Shown here piece after piece: positions 1-7,615 of a stretch of 23,944 nt of DNA (within the stretch, counting starts at the first letter, position 1; each line of letters starts with the position of its first letter). The translations under genes were made by a program, and so were the position numbers. The DNA is from Xanthomonas translucens pv. translucens DSM 18974 (GTDB taxonomy: Bacteria; Pseudomonadota; Gammaproteobacteria; Xanthomonadales; Xanthomonadaceae), in contig NZ_CAPJ01000527.1 of NCBI RefSeq assembly GCF_000331775.1, positions 1-23,944 on the forward strand. The letters run 5' to 3'. Below the pieces are notes generated by a model, which made no database searches, was not told the origin of the DNA, and worked only from the letters and a program-made list of their open reading frames with translations.

Positions 1-59
1 TTCAGCCGCGACCTTGGGGTTACCGGTAAGACCCGGTCGCGGCTGAAGCCGCTCCTACA
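1..59. repeat. Xanthomonad REP-type palindromic repeat pair, cut by window edge
   Basis: An inverted pair of the same short palindromic element is seen: a left arm ending in AGCCGCGAC and a complete right arm at 36-59 (GTCGCGGCTGAAGCCGCTCC then TACA), separated by a spacer that contains TTACCGGTAAGAC. The left arm starts outside the window. The same element recurs at 1567-1636, 4815-4869, 7513-7536 and 20411-20478. The right arm overlaps the end of the GH125 gene, whose TAG stop codon (57-55) lies inside the element. Confidence 0.9.
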
Positions 60-1521
60 GGGGGGAGTGGGGTGGCCAGGCTTGCAGCAGATGCGGCTTG
101 CGCTGGTGCAGGTCGATGATCAGTTCGCCGAACAAGGCGTTGGCCCAGGCGAACCAGGCACGGGTGAATGTGCCCGGGTCGTCCTGGTCGAAGGCTTCGT
201 GCATGAAGCCGCTGCCGGCGTCGGTGTTTTTCAGCCAGGCCAGGCATTGGCGGATCTGCGCGTCGTCGTCGCTGGCCAGTGCGTATTGCATGATCGACAT
301 CGGCCAGATCATGCGCAGCCCGGTGTGCGGGCCGCCGACGCCGTCGGCGGCGCGGCCCTTGAAGAAATACGGGTTGCGCTCGCTCCACGCCAGCTGGCGG
401 GTGCGCAGGAACAGCGGGTCGCGGCGATCGCAGCAGCCCAGGGAGGCCAGGCTCAGCAGGCCCGGCGCGTTGGCGTCGTCGATGAACAGTTGGTTGCCGT
501 AGCCGTCCACTTCGTAGGCCCAGAACGGCTGGCCGTCGGCGTCGCGCATCTGCCCGAATGTGCGCGTGGCGGTTTCGACTTCGTCGGCCAGCGCGCGGCA
601 TTCGCCGGCGAAGGCGGCGTCGCGGTGCAGCGCCTCGCTCATCGTCGCCAGTTGGCGCAGCGCCGTCACCGCGAACAGGTTGGCCGGCACGAACAGCGGA
701 TACAGGCAGGCGTCGTCGGACGGGCGGAACATCGAGTGGATCATGCCGTTGGGCCTGGTCGGCTGGCCGTAGCCGTCCAGCACCAGGGTCTCGGTGGCCA
801 GCGGCGAGGGACGCTGGAAGCTGTAGGGGCCGTGGTCGTGCAGGCGCTGTTGTTCGCGGAAGGTCTTGACCACCACGTGCATCGCCGCGCGCCAGTCGTC
901 GTCGAACGGCGCGGTGTCGCCGCTGGCGCGCCAGTAGGCGTGCGCCAGCCGGATTGGATAGCACAGCGAATCCACTTCCCACTTGCGCTCGCCGACGCCG
1001 GGCTTCATCTCGGTGATGTCGGCCACCGACCATTTCAGGCGCTGGCGCTTGCCGTCGGGCAGGAACGCATTGGCGTAGGGATCGAGCTGGATGCAGGCGG
1101 CCTGGCGCTGGATCAGGCCATGGAACATGCGCCGCAGTGCGGGATCGCGCTTCGCCAGCGGGATGTACGGATGCACCTGCGCGGAGGAGTCGCGCAGCCA
1201 CATCGCCTCGATGTCGCCGGTGATGACGAAGGTGTCCGGCTTGCCGTTGCGGGTGCCGATTTCCACGGTGGTGTCGAGCGTGTTCGGATAGCAGTTCTCG
1301 AACAGCCAGGCCAGGCGCGGATCGCCGATGCCGGCCTTGACCGTGCGCAGGTGCTTTTCCACTGCGGCGCTGACGAAGCGCCGTTGCGCAGGCGGCGGGC
1401 GCTTGCTGGGCAAGCCTGCCGCGGATGCACCGGACGCGGCGAAGCCGGGCACGGCGCTGGCGAGCAGGCCGGCGCCGGCGGCGCTACCGAGCAGATGGAG
1501 GACATCGCGGCGGGAAGGCAT
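55..1521 (-). CDS. nixJ: GH125 exo-alpha-1,6-mannosidase, Tat-exported
   Basis: The 488-residue protein is a glycoside hydrolase family 125 enzyme, a family of exo-alpha-1,6-mannosidases; NixJ of X. campestris removes the alpha-1,6-mannose of plant N-glycans. The N-terminus has a twin-arginine signal (SRRDVLHLLG, then a hydrophobic Ala/Gly/Leu stretch ending near residue 30), so export of the folded protein to the periplasm is expected. Family-like motifs are TGDIEAMWLRDSSAQVHPY (101-119), KWEVDSLCYPIRLAH (180-194), NGMIHSMFRPSDDA (258-271) and GFMHEAF (438-444); acidic residues here (D184, E442) are candidates for the catalytic pair, but I cannot align them. The ATG at 1521 has a good AGGAG six bases upstream. 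It is the last whole gene of the enzyme series in this window; its stop codon comes from a palindromic repeat. The nix symbol rests on family and gene order. Confidence 0.88.
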   Translation of the reverse strand: MPSRRDVLHLLGSAAGAGLLASAVPGFAASGASAAGLPSKRPPPAQRRFVSAAVEKHLRTVKAGIGDPRLAWLFENCYPNTLDTTVEIGTRNGKPDTFVITGDIEAMWLRDSSAQVHPYIPLAKRDPALRRMFHGLIQRQAACIQLDPYANAFLPDGKRQRLKWSVADITEMKPGVGERKWEVDSLCYPIRLAHAYWRASGDTAPFDDDWRAAMHVVVKTFREQQRLHDHGPYSFQRPSPLATETLVLDGYGQPTRPNGMIHSMFRPSDDACLYPLFVPANLFAVTALRQLATMSEALHRDAAFAGECRALADEVETATRTFGQMRDADGQPFWAYEVDGYGNQLFIDDANAPGLLSLASLGCCDRRDPLFLRTRQLAWSERNPYFFKGRAADGVGGPHTGLRMIWPMSIMQYALASDDDAQIRQCLAWLKNTDAGSGFMHEAFDQDDPGTFTRAWFAWANALFGELIIDLHQRKPHLLQAWPPHSPL

Positions 1522-1566
1522 GGGGGACTCCTGGTCTGGTTTATACGTGTTGGCGCATTGCTTTTC

Positions 1567-1636
1567 TGTAGGAGCGGCTTCAGCCGCGACCGGGCGTTAC
1601 CGGTAAGACTCGGTCGCGGCTGAAGCCGCTCCTACA
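1567..1636. repeat. REP-type inverted pair between GH3 remnant and GH125
   Basis: Two facing copies of the element run from TGTAGGAGC at 1567 to CTACA at 1636, joined by a spacer containing CGTTACCGGTAAGACT. The whole can fold into a long hairpin. It fills most of the gap between the GH3 remnant (stop at 1653) and the GH125 start (1521), and marks the left border of the duplicated block. Confidence 0.9.
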
Positions 1637-1652
1637 GGGGCGCATGTGTCGA

Positions 1653-1847
1653 TTACCGCGGAATGGGCACCGTGCCCTGGATCGAAAACGCGGCCTCGTC
1701 GCCGGGCGCCCCGGTGCCGGGCTGGCCGCCGCCGACGAACACGCGGTAGTCGCCGGGCTGCACCGCGCGCTGGCCGGCGCGATCGACATCGCTCAGCTGC
1801 CGCGGCCCCCACAGTGGCGCAGCCTGGCTGATCTTTCTGGTCCGCAT
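1653..1847 (-). pseudogene. C-terminal remnant of a duplicated GH3 gene (64 codons)
   Basis: This small frame starts at an ATG overlapping the TGA of GH2 copy A (TGATG) and ends in TAA. Its last 50 residues (PRQLSDVDRAGQRAVQPGDY onward) match the final 50 residues of the intact GH3 protein at 4887-7574 almost exactly (ending PIPR instead of PIAR). The first 14 residues (MRTRKISQAAPLWG) have no match there. DNA homology with the intact gene begins at CCGCGGCAGCTGAGC (about 1806) and continues through the stop codon into the repeat. Roughly 845 codons are missing, including all catalytic parts, so it is a broken copy. The Shine-Dalgarno/overlap context is kept, so a 64-residue peptide could still be made, but only a fragment of the Fn3-like C-terminal domain is present. 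Confidence 0.85.
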
Positions 1848-4534
1848 CACTTCGCCTCCGCCGGCTCGGACGGCGCACCGGCCAGGGTGCCGGCCAGATC
1901 GCGCACCTGCAAGGCGCTGCGCAGCTGCTCCAGCGTCGCCCTGCTGCGCACGTGCACGGTCAGCGGCTCGCCGGGCAGCAGGTCGAAGGCGTTGTCGGAC
2001 AGCGTGGCGTCCAGGTCGCCGAACGCCAGCCACACTTCGCGCGCCAGGGTGGTGCTGGTCAGGGTCAGCGTATAGCCGTCGCCGTCGGCGCGCAGTGCGC
2101 TGCGGATGTCCGGGCTGGGCAGATGCAGGTGCTTGGCCGCATCGAAGAACACCAGGTTGCGCGACAGCACGCGCGCGCCGTCGAGCAGCTCGAACACGGC
2201 GAAGCTGCGCTTGGGATCGGCGCGGCGCAGCAGCTGCGCATCGCTGAAACTGCCCACGCGTACGCTGGACAGCGGCGCCAGGGTCACTGGCTTCTCGCTC
2301 TTGCTCAGCACCTTGCCGGACACGTCCATCACCCGCATGCGCCAGCGCGCGGCCAGCGGCACGGTGCGGTCGGACACCAGCGTCACCTCGGTCTGGCCCT
2401 GGTCGTTGCGCAGCGCGGCGATCAGTTCCGGCGCATAGAAGCGCTTGGCGTGGTAGTGCAGCGCCTTCCAGCGGCCGAAGTAGTCCATGCTCGACCAGGA
2501 TACGCCCGGCCACACGTCGTTGAGCTGCCAGTACAGCGAACCCATCGACTGCGGCCGCGACGCGCGCAGGTGCTCGGCAGCCACGGCGATGCCCTCGGCC
2601 TGCATCAGCTGGCTCAAATACACGAAGCTCTCGAAGTCCTTGGGCTCGCCGAACGCACGGCGGATGTACAGCAGCAGGCGCTTGTTGCCGTTGTCGTACT
2701 TCTGGTGCGCGCGCATCACCGGCGATTCCGGCTGCAGGTCGCCGGGTTCGGCGAAGGCGCGGATGGTGCGCATCTCCGGGAACGACTGCAGGCCGTATTC
2801 GGACATGAAGCGCGGGGTGACGTTGAGGTACTCGGTGACCGGCAGCGCCGGGTCGCCCCAGACCTTCCAGTAGTGCATGTCGCCGTTGTCTTTCTGGTTG
2901 GCGTCGGTATCGAAATCGGTGCCTGGCGAGGTGGCCCAGTACGGCACGTCGCCGTCATAGGTACTGACGACTTCGCGCAATACGCTACCGAACAGGGTGG
3001 TCATGCCACGTTCGATGCGGCTGCGTTCTTCCGGACCGACCGACTTCTTGAAATCGACCCACCAGTTCTCCCAGCCGGTCTGCACCTCGTTGTTGCCGCA
3101 CCATAGGACGATGCTGGGGTGGTCCCGCAGCCGCTTGACCTGATCGATCGCCTCCTGGCGGGTGTTGTCGCGGAATTCCACTTCGTTGGGCGGCACTGAT
3201 CCGGCGAACATGAAATCCTGCCAGATCATGATGCCCAACGCGTCGGCCATCTCGTAGAAGTCATCGTCCTGGTAATGACCGCCGCCCCACATGCGCAGCA
3301 TGTTCATGTTGGCGTCGCGCGCGGCCTGCAGGGTGCTGCGCATACGTGCCCTGTCCACGCGGCTCGGGAAGGACTCCAGTGGGATCAGGTTGGCGCCCTT
3401 GGCAAAGATTGGAATGCCGTTGACTACGAATTCCATGCTCTTGCCCCACCGGTCCTTTTCGCGGCGCAGCGTCACCGAGCGCAGGCCGGTAACGCGCTCG
3501 ACCTGCTGGCTGTCGCCGTCGGCATCGCGCACGGTGGCCACGAAGGTGTAGCGGTCCTGCGCCCCGTAACCGGCAGGAAACCAGCGCTTTGGCTTGGCGA
3601 TACGCACGGCCAGATCGATGCGGTGTTGGCCGGGATCGACCATCGCGTCCTGGGTGAACTGGCCGACTTTCTGTCCATTCGGGTCGAGCACATCCAGTGT
3701 CACTTGCACCGGGCCGCTGCGGCTGGCCTGCAGTTCGAGTTGCGCTTGCAGCTGCGCGGCATCGGCGTCCACCCGTCGCTGGGCGATGTGCAGTCCCTCC
3801 ACGCGCAACGCGTCCCAGGTCTCCAGCCGCGCCTGCTGCCAGATGCCGGCATTGACGATGCGCGGACCCCAGTCCCAGCCGAAGCTGTAGGGCGCCTTGC
3901 GCACGTAGGTGGAGCTGTGGCGCCACTTCGGCTCGTCGCCGAACGCCGATTTGTGGCCGCCGGGCAGGGCATAGGGCTGCTTGTCCAGCCACGGCTGGAT
4001 CTTCTTGATCGGCGAGAAGAACTTGACTTCCAATACGTTGTCGCCGCGCTTGAGCAGCGGCTTGGCGTCCACCCGCCACTGCCGGAACATGTTGTCGGCG
4101 GCGAGCAGTTTCTTGCCGTTGAGGTAGACCTCGGCGAAGGTGTCCAGGCCGTCGAACACCAGTTCCACGTGCTCGCGCGCGAGCAGCGCGGGGTCGGCCC
4201 TGAAGTGCGTCTGGTACTGCCAGTCGCTCAACCCGGCCCATTGGATATTGGCCTCGTTGTCGCGATAGAACGGATCGGGTACCACCCCGGCCGCGATCAG
4301 GTCGGTCTGCACCGTGCCGGGCACCTGCGCGGGCAGCCACTGCGCTGCCTTCGGGAAGTCCTTGGCGTGCGCCTCGCCCGGCGCCAGCCGCACCTGCCAG
4401 CCCTGCTGAAGGGGCTGTGCGGTCGGCCCCGCGGCCTGGCCCAGTGCCGGCAGCCCCAGAACCAGTGCCAGCCCGAGTCGGGCAGGGACGCGCGCGCTTG
4501 GGGGGCAACGGCGGCTGCGGTGCGGCTGGGTCAT
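1847..4534 (-). CDS. GH2 beta-mannosidase, copy A (intact)
   Basis: This 895-residue protein belongs to glycoside hydrolase family 2, beta-mannosidase type, which removes the beta-mannose at the core of N-glycans. It has a basic N-terminus and hydrophobic stretch (residues 1-35, ending in GQAA) that looks like a signal peptide, a galactose-binding-like sugar-binding domain (about 45-215), an Ig-like domain (about 240-350) and the TIM barrel (about 360-690). The acid/base is E483 in WCGNNE and the nucleophile E579 in MSEYG. The ATG at 4534 is preceded by GGAG eight bases upstream and lies 17 bases after the GH20-remnant stop. It is a paralogue of copy B (7616-10246): the first 170 and last 300 residues are nearly identical, the middle differs at many positions. 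Unlike copy B it has an unbroken signal peptide, so it may be the copy that is properly exported. Confidence 0.92.
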   Translation of the reverse strand: MTQPHRSRRCPPSARVPARLGLALVLGLPALGQAAGPTAQPLQQGWQVRLAPGEAHAKDFPKAAQWLPAQVPGTVQTDLIAAGVVPDPFYRDNEANIQWAGLSDWQYQTHFRADPALLAREHVELVFDGLDTFAEVYLNGKKLLAADNMFRQWRVDAKPLLKRGDNVLEVKFFSPIKKIQPWLDKQPYALPGGHKSAFGDEPKWRHSSTYVRKAPYSFGWDWGPRIVNAGIWQQARLETWDALRVEGLHIAQRRVDADAAQLQAQLELQASRSGPVQVTLDVLDPNGQKVGQFTQDAMVDPGQHRIDLAVRIAKPKRWFPAGYGAQDRYTFVATVRDADGDSQQVERVTGLRSVTLRREKDRWGKSMEFVVNGIPIFAKGANLIPLESFPSRVDRARMRSTLQAARDANMNMLRMWGGGHYQDDDFYEMADALGIMIWQDFMFAGSVPPNEVEFRDNTRQEAIDQVKRLRDHPSIVLWCGNNEVQTGWENWWVDFKKSVGPEERSRIERGMTTLFGSVLREVVSTYDGDVPYWATSPGTDFDTDANQKDNGDMHYWKVWGDPALPVTEYLNVTPRFMSEYGLQSFPEMRTIRAFAEPGDLQPESPVMRAHQKYDNGNKRLLLYIRRAFGEPKDFESFVYLSQLMQAEGIAVAAEHLRASRPQSMGSLYWQLNDVWPGVSWSSMDYFGRWKALHYHAKRFYAPELIAALRNDQGQTEVTLVSDRTVPLAARWRMRVMDVSGKVLSKSEKPVTLAPLSSVRVGSFSDAQLLRRADPKRSFAVFELLDGARVLSRNLVFFDAAKHLHLPSPDIRSALRADGDGYTLTLTSTTLAREVWLAFGDLDATLSDNAFDLLPGEPLTVHVRSRATLEQLRSALQVRDLAGTLAGAPSEPAEAK

Positions 4535-4551
4535 GCGTAGGTCTCCAGGGG

Positions 4552-4814
4552 TCAACGCGCGGCGGCGGGGGGCGCATGCGCGGTGGTTTCGATCAGGTGA
4601 ACGGCGCCGATGGCATAGTACGGGCCGTTGCTGCGTGCGGTCGAGCGCAGGCACAGGTCATGCCTGCCGGTCTGCTTGGGCCGCGGAGCTTGCAGCGAGA
4701 ATTGCTCGCCCAAGCGCCTTGCCGCCCGGCAGCGGAGGTGGCCGCGCGCACGGTGACCGGCAGAGTCACGTCGAACGGCTTGCTGTAGCGCGGCGAGTCG
4801 GCCTTGGGTTCGCT
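4552..4814 (-). pseudogene. Broken 3' end of a duplicated GH20 gene
   Basis: The minus strand here matches the 3' end of the intact GH20 gene. The last codons read IETTAHAPPAAAR then TGA, against IETTAQAPPAAAR in the intact copy. The match has two pieces: 4552 to about 4735 corresponds to 10332-10516, and about 4735-4814 to about 10887-10966, so some 370 bases are missing between GCCGCCCGGCAGCGG and AGGTGGCCGCGCGC. An extra C near 4709 also shifts the frame. The upstream edge abuts a palindromic repeat directly at 4814/4815. There is no start and no catalytic domain. Confidence 0.85.
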
Positions 4815-4869
4815 AGCCGCGACCGGGCGTTACCGGTAAGACTCGGTCGCGGCTGAAGCCGCTCCTACA
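4815..4869. repeat. REP-type inverted pair, left arm truncated at duplication junction
   Basis: The right arm is complete (ending CTCCTACA at 4869) but the left arm begins only at AGCCGCGAC (4815); the expected TGTAGGAGCGGCTTC before it is replaced by GH20 sequence (CCTTGGGTTCGCT). The spacer, CCGGGCGTTACCGGTAAGAC, is the same as in the 1567-1636 element. This is a breakpoint of the duplicated block lying inside the repeat. Confidence 0.88.
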
Positions 4870-4886
4870 CAGGGCGCATGTGCCGA

Positions 4887-7574
4887 TCACCGCGCGATGG
4901 GCACCGTGCCCTGGATCGAAAACGCGGCCTCGTCGCCGGGCGCTCCGGTGCCGGGCTGGCCGCCGCCGACGAACACGCGGTAGTCGCCGGGCTGCACCGC
5001 GCGCTGGCCGGCGCGATCGACATCGCTCAGCTGCCGCGGCGTCAGCTCGAAACCCACTTCGCGCGCTTCGCCCGGCTGCAGCGTCACCCGCTGGAAGCCG
5101 ACCAGGGTGCGTAGCGGCGACTGCGCGCCTTGCGGAGGTTGCAGGTACACCTGCACCACTTCGTCGCCGGCGCGCGTGCCGCTGTTGCGTACCTGCGTGC
5201 GCACCTGCAGGTTCGCACCCGCCTGCAGCGTCGTGGCCGACAGTTGCGGCGCGGCATAGGTAAAGCGGGTATAGCTCAGCCCGCTGCCGAATGCGAACAG
5301 CGGCTCGCCCTTGAAGTAGCGGTAGGTGCGGCCCTTCATATCGTAGCTGACGTAGGCGGGCAGGTCCTTGGTGGAACGGTAGAAGGTCACCGGCAGGCGG
5401 CCGCCGGGATTGACGTCGCCAGCCAGCACCTGCGCGATCGCGGTGCCGCCGGACTGCCCCGGATACCACGCCGCGACGATCGCGTCGGCATGCTGCTTGG
5501 CCCAGTTCAGCGCCACCGCGCTGCCGCTCATCAGCACCACCACGAGCGGCTTGCCGCTGGCCTTGGCGCGCTCCAGCAGCGCCTGCTGCGCGGCGGGCAG
5601 GGCGAGGTCGTTGCGGTCGCCGCCGTCGAAGCCGGGGACGTCGATGCGCAGTTCCTCGCCTTCCACATCCGGCGACAGGCCGACGAAGGCGACCACCGCA
5701 TCGGCCTGCGCGACCGCGCGTTCGGCTTCGGCCAGTTGCGGCGCGGCCGGCGCCAGCCATTCCAGGCGCAGGCCCTGGTCCTGGCCGCGGTGCTCCAGTT
5801 CCAGGCGAATGCGGCGCGGGCGCGTGTCGTCGAAGTGCAGCACGGTCTCGACGTTGCGACCGTCGGCGTTGTGCATGCCGGCCGGCACGTGCTTGTCTTC
5901 GGCGTTGCCGGCGACGACCAGTTGGTCGTCGATGTACAGCCGCACCGGATCGTGGCCGGCGCAATCGAAGCAGCGCGCCACGCGCACCGCCAGGGTGTAG
6001 TCGCCCGGCCCCGGCGGCAGCAGTTCGCCGCTCCAGCGCACCGCGTAGCGATCCTTGTCCACGCCCTTGGCCGGCGCCACGTGGTCCCAGTTGAAGCTGA
6101 CCACGCGGTCCTGGCGTTGCGTGCGCGGGGTGCCGGACAGATCGACGTTGTCGAAATACGCGCCACGCAGGCCGGGCGTGCCGTCGCTGCGCAAGGCGGT
6201 CTCGGGGATCATGCCGGACACGCCGGCGGCGAGCGGGGCGCCTTGCGCGTAGCGCAGGTTCGCGGCGCCGAAGCGCTCGCGCAGGCCCAGCAGCGGCGTC
6301 ACCGGCGCGGCCGAGGTGCCTTGGTAGTTGGCTTCCAGCGCGGCCAGCGCGTCGGCATTGGGGCCGATCACCGCCAGCCGCAGGCCCGGCCGCAGCGGCA
6401 GGGTGGCGTTGCGGTTCTGCAGCAGCACGATCGATTGCTGCGCGGCCTGCAGGGCCAGCGCGCGGTGCGCGGCGCTGTCCACGTCCTTGGCGCCCAGCCG
6501 CGCGTACGGGTCCTTGCGCTGCGGCTGCAGTTCGCCGAGCCGGTAGCGCGCGGCGAACAGCCGAACCAGCGACTGGTCGAGCACGGCTTCGTCGGCGTCG
6601 CCGCGCGCGATCGCCTTGCCCAGGTCGCGGTAGGCGTAGCCGCAGTTGAGGTCGTGGCCGGCCTTGAGCGCGGCGGCGGACGAGCCGGCATTGTCGGCGC
6701 GGAAATAGTGGAACTGGGTCATGTCGTCCACGGCGTCGCAGTCGGAGACGACGAAGCCGGTGAAGCCCCAGTCGCCGCGCAGGCGGCCGTTGAGCAGCCA
6801 GTCGGCGGCGCAGGCCGGGGTGCCGTGCAAGGAGTTGTAGGCGCACATCACCGCGCCGGCGCGGCCGTCGACGATGGCCGCGCGGAACGCGGGGGTATAG
6901 GTGGCTTCCAGGTCGTGCGGCGACACGTCCACGTCGAAGCCGTGTCGGCCTGGTTCCGGGCCGCTGTGCACGGCCAGGTGCTTGGGTGTGGCGATGGTGC
7001 GCGGGTGGGTGAGGTCGTCGCCCTGCAGGCCGCGGATGAAGCCCACCGCCAGTTGCCCGGTGAGATACGGGTCTTCGCCGTAGGTCTCCATGCCGCGGCC
7101 CCAGCGCGGGTCGCGGAAGATGTTGATGTTCGGCGACCAGATGGTCAGCCCGGCGTAGCGCGGGTGGTCCTTGCCGGGGCCGCCGGCGAGATTGAACTTG
7201 GCCCGCGCTTCGGTCGAGGTCACGGTGCCGACCTGCTCGAGCAGGGCGGTGTTCCAGGTGGCAGCCAGGCCGATCGCCTGCGGGAACACGGTGGCGTAGC
7301 CGTTGCGGGCGATGCCGTGCAGGCCCTCGTTCCACCATTCGTAGGCCGGCACGCCCAGGCGCGGAATCGCCGGCGCAGCGTTCATCGCCTGCGCGACCTT
7401 TTCCTCGCGGGTCATCTTCGCCACCAGCGCGGCGGCGCGGTCGTCGGCGTCGTCGGCGCGGGCGAGCGGCGCAGCGGCCAACCCAAGCAGACACAGCCCC
7501 TGCGAAATCCCCTGTAGGAGCGGCTTCAGCCGCGACCGCGCAGTGTCCGCATCGCGTCGCGCGCAATCGCTCAT
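4887..7574 (-). CDS. nixI: GH3 glycosidase with PA14 domain, probable beta-xylosidase
   Basis: The 895-residue protein is a family 3 glycoside hydrolase. Domains in order: signal peptide (1-40, LCLLGLAAAPLARA), GH3 barrel (about 45-345) with nucleophile D278 in GFVVSDCD, GH3 C-terminal sandwich (about 375-760) split by a PA14 domain (about 465-605, with a CFDC pair at C535/C538), and an Fn3-like domain (about 785-880). NixI (GH3) of X. campestris removes the beta-1,2-xylose of plant N-glycans, and gene order supports that role. The chosen ATG at 7574 has GGGGGAA just upstream. In-frame ATGs at 7616 (overlapping the GH2 stop as TGATG) and 7608 are alternatives. Codons 13-22 (RSRLKPLLQG) are encoded by a palindromic repeat, which gives the signal peptide its charged start. 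The next gene downstream is the duplicated block. Confidence 0.9.
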   Translation of the reverse strand: MSDCARRDADTARSRLKPLLQGISQGLCLLGLAAAPLARADDADDRAAALVAKMTREEKVAQAMNAAPAIPRLGVPAYEWWNEGLHGIARNGYATVFPQAIGLAATWNTALLEQVGTVTSTEARAKFNLAGGPGKDHPRYAGLTIWSPNINIFRDPRWGRGMETYGEDPYLTGQLAVGFIRGLQGDDLTHPRTIATPKHLAVHSGPEPGRHGFDVDVSPHDLEATYTPAFRAAIVDGRAGAVMCAYNSLHGTPACAADWLLNGRLRGDWGFTGFVVSDCDAVDDMTQFHYFRADNAGSSAAALKAGHDLNCGYAYRDLGKAIARGDADEAVLDQSLVRLFAARYRLGELQPQRKDPYARLGAKDVDSAAHRALALQAAQQSIVLLQNRNATLPLRPGLRLAVIGPNADALAALEANYQGTSAAPVTPLLGLRERFGAANLRYAQGAPLAAGVSGMIPETALRSDGTPGLRGAYFDNVDLSGTPRTQRQDRVVSFNWDHVAPAKGVDKDRYAVRWSGELLPPGPGDYTLAVRVARCFDCAGHDPVRLYIDDQLVVAGNAEDKHVPAGMHNADGRNVETVLHFDDTRPRRIRLELEHRGQDQGLRLEWLAPAAPQLAEAERAVAQADAVVAFVGLSPDVEGEELRIDVPGFDGGDRNDLALPAAQQALLERAKASGKPLVVVLMSGSAVALNWAKQHADAIVAAWYPGQSGGTAIAQVLAGDVNPGGRLPVTFYRSTKDLPAYVSYDMKGRTYRYFKGEPLFAFGSGLSYTRFTYAAPQLSATTLQAGANLQVRTQVRNSGTRAGDEVVQVYLQPPQGAQSPLRTLVGFQRVTLQPGEAREVGFELTPRQLSDVDRAGQRAVQPGDYRVFVGGGQPGTGAPGDEAAFSIQGTVPIAR
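7513..7536. repeat. Single REP-type element inside the GH3 signal-peptide region
   Basis: A lone 24-base copy runs from TGTAGGAGC to CCGCGAC. Read on the minus strand it is part of the GH3 coding sequence, giving the residues SRLKPLLQ. No facing partner is present. Confidence 0.85.
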
Positions 7575-7615
7575 GATTCCCCCGATTTGCTTGTGCAGTG
7601 TCGTTACCATCCGCA

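Larger units (their letters stand above)
1637..4814. repeat. Copy A of a duplicated GH20 tail-GH2-GH3 tail segment
   Basis: This block repeats the segment 7616-10516 plus pieces of its surroundings in the same orientation. Matching parts are 1637-1806 with about 4870-5040 (GH3 3' end), 1847-4534 with 7616-10314 (GH2) and 4552-4814 with parts of 10332-10966 (GH20 3' end, with about 370 bases missing inside). It is bordered on both sides by the palindromic repeats at 1567-1636 and 4815-4869. Identity is uneven: for example 1897-2062 is identical to its counterpart, while the middle of GH2 is clearly diverged. Confidence 0.85.
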
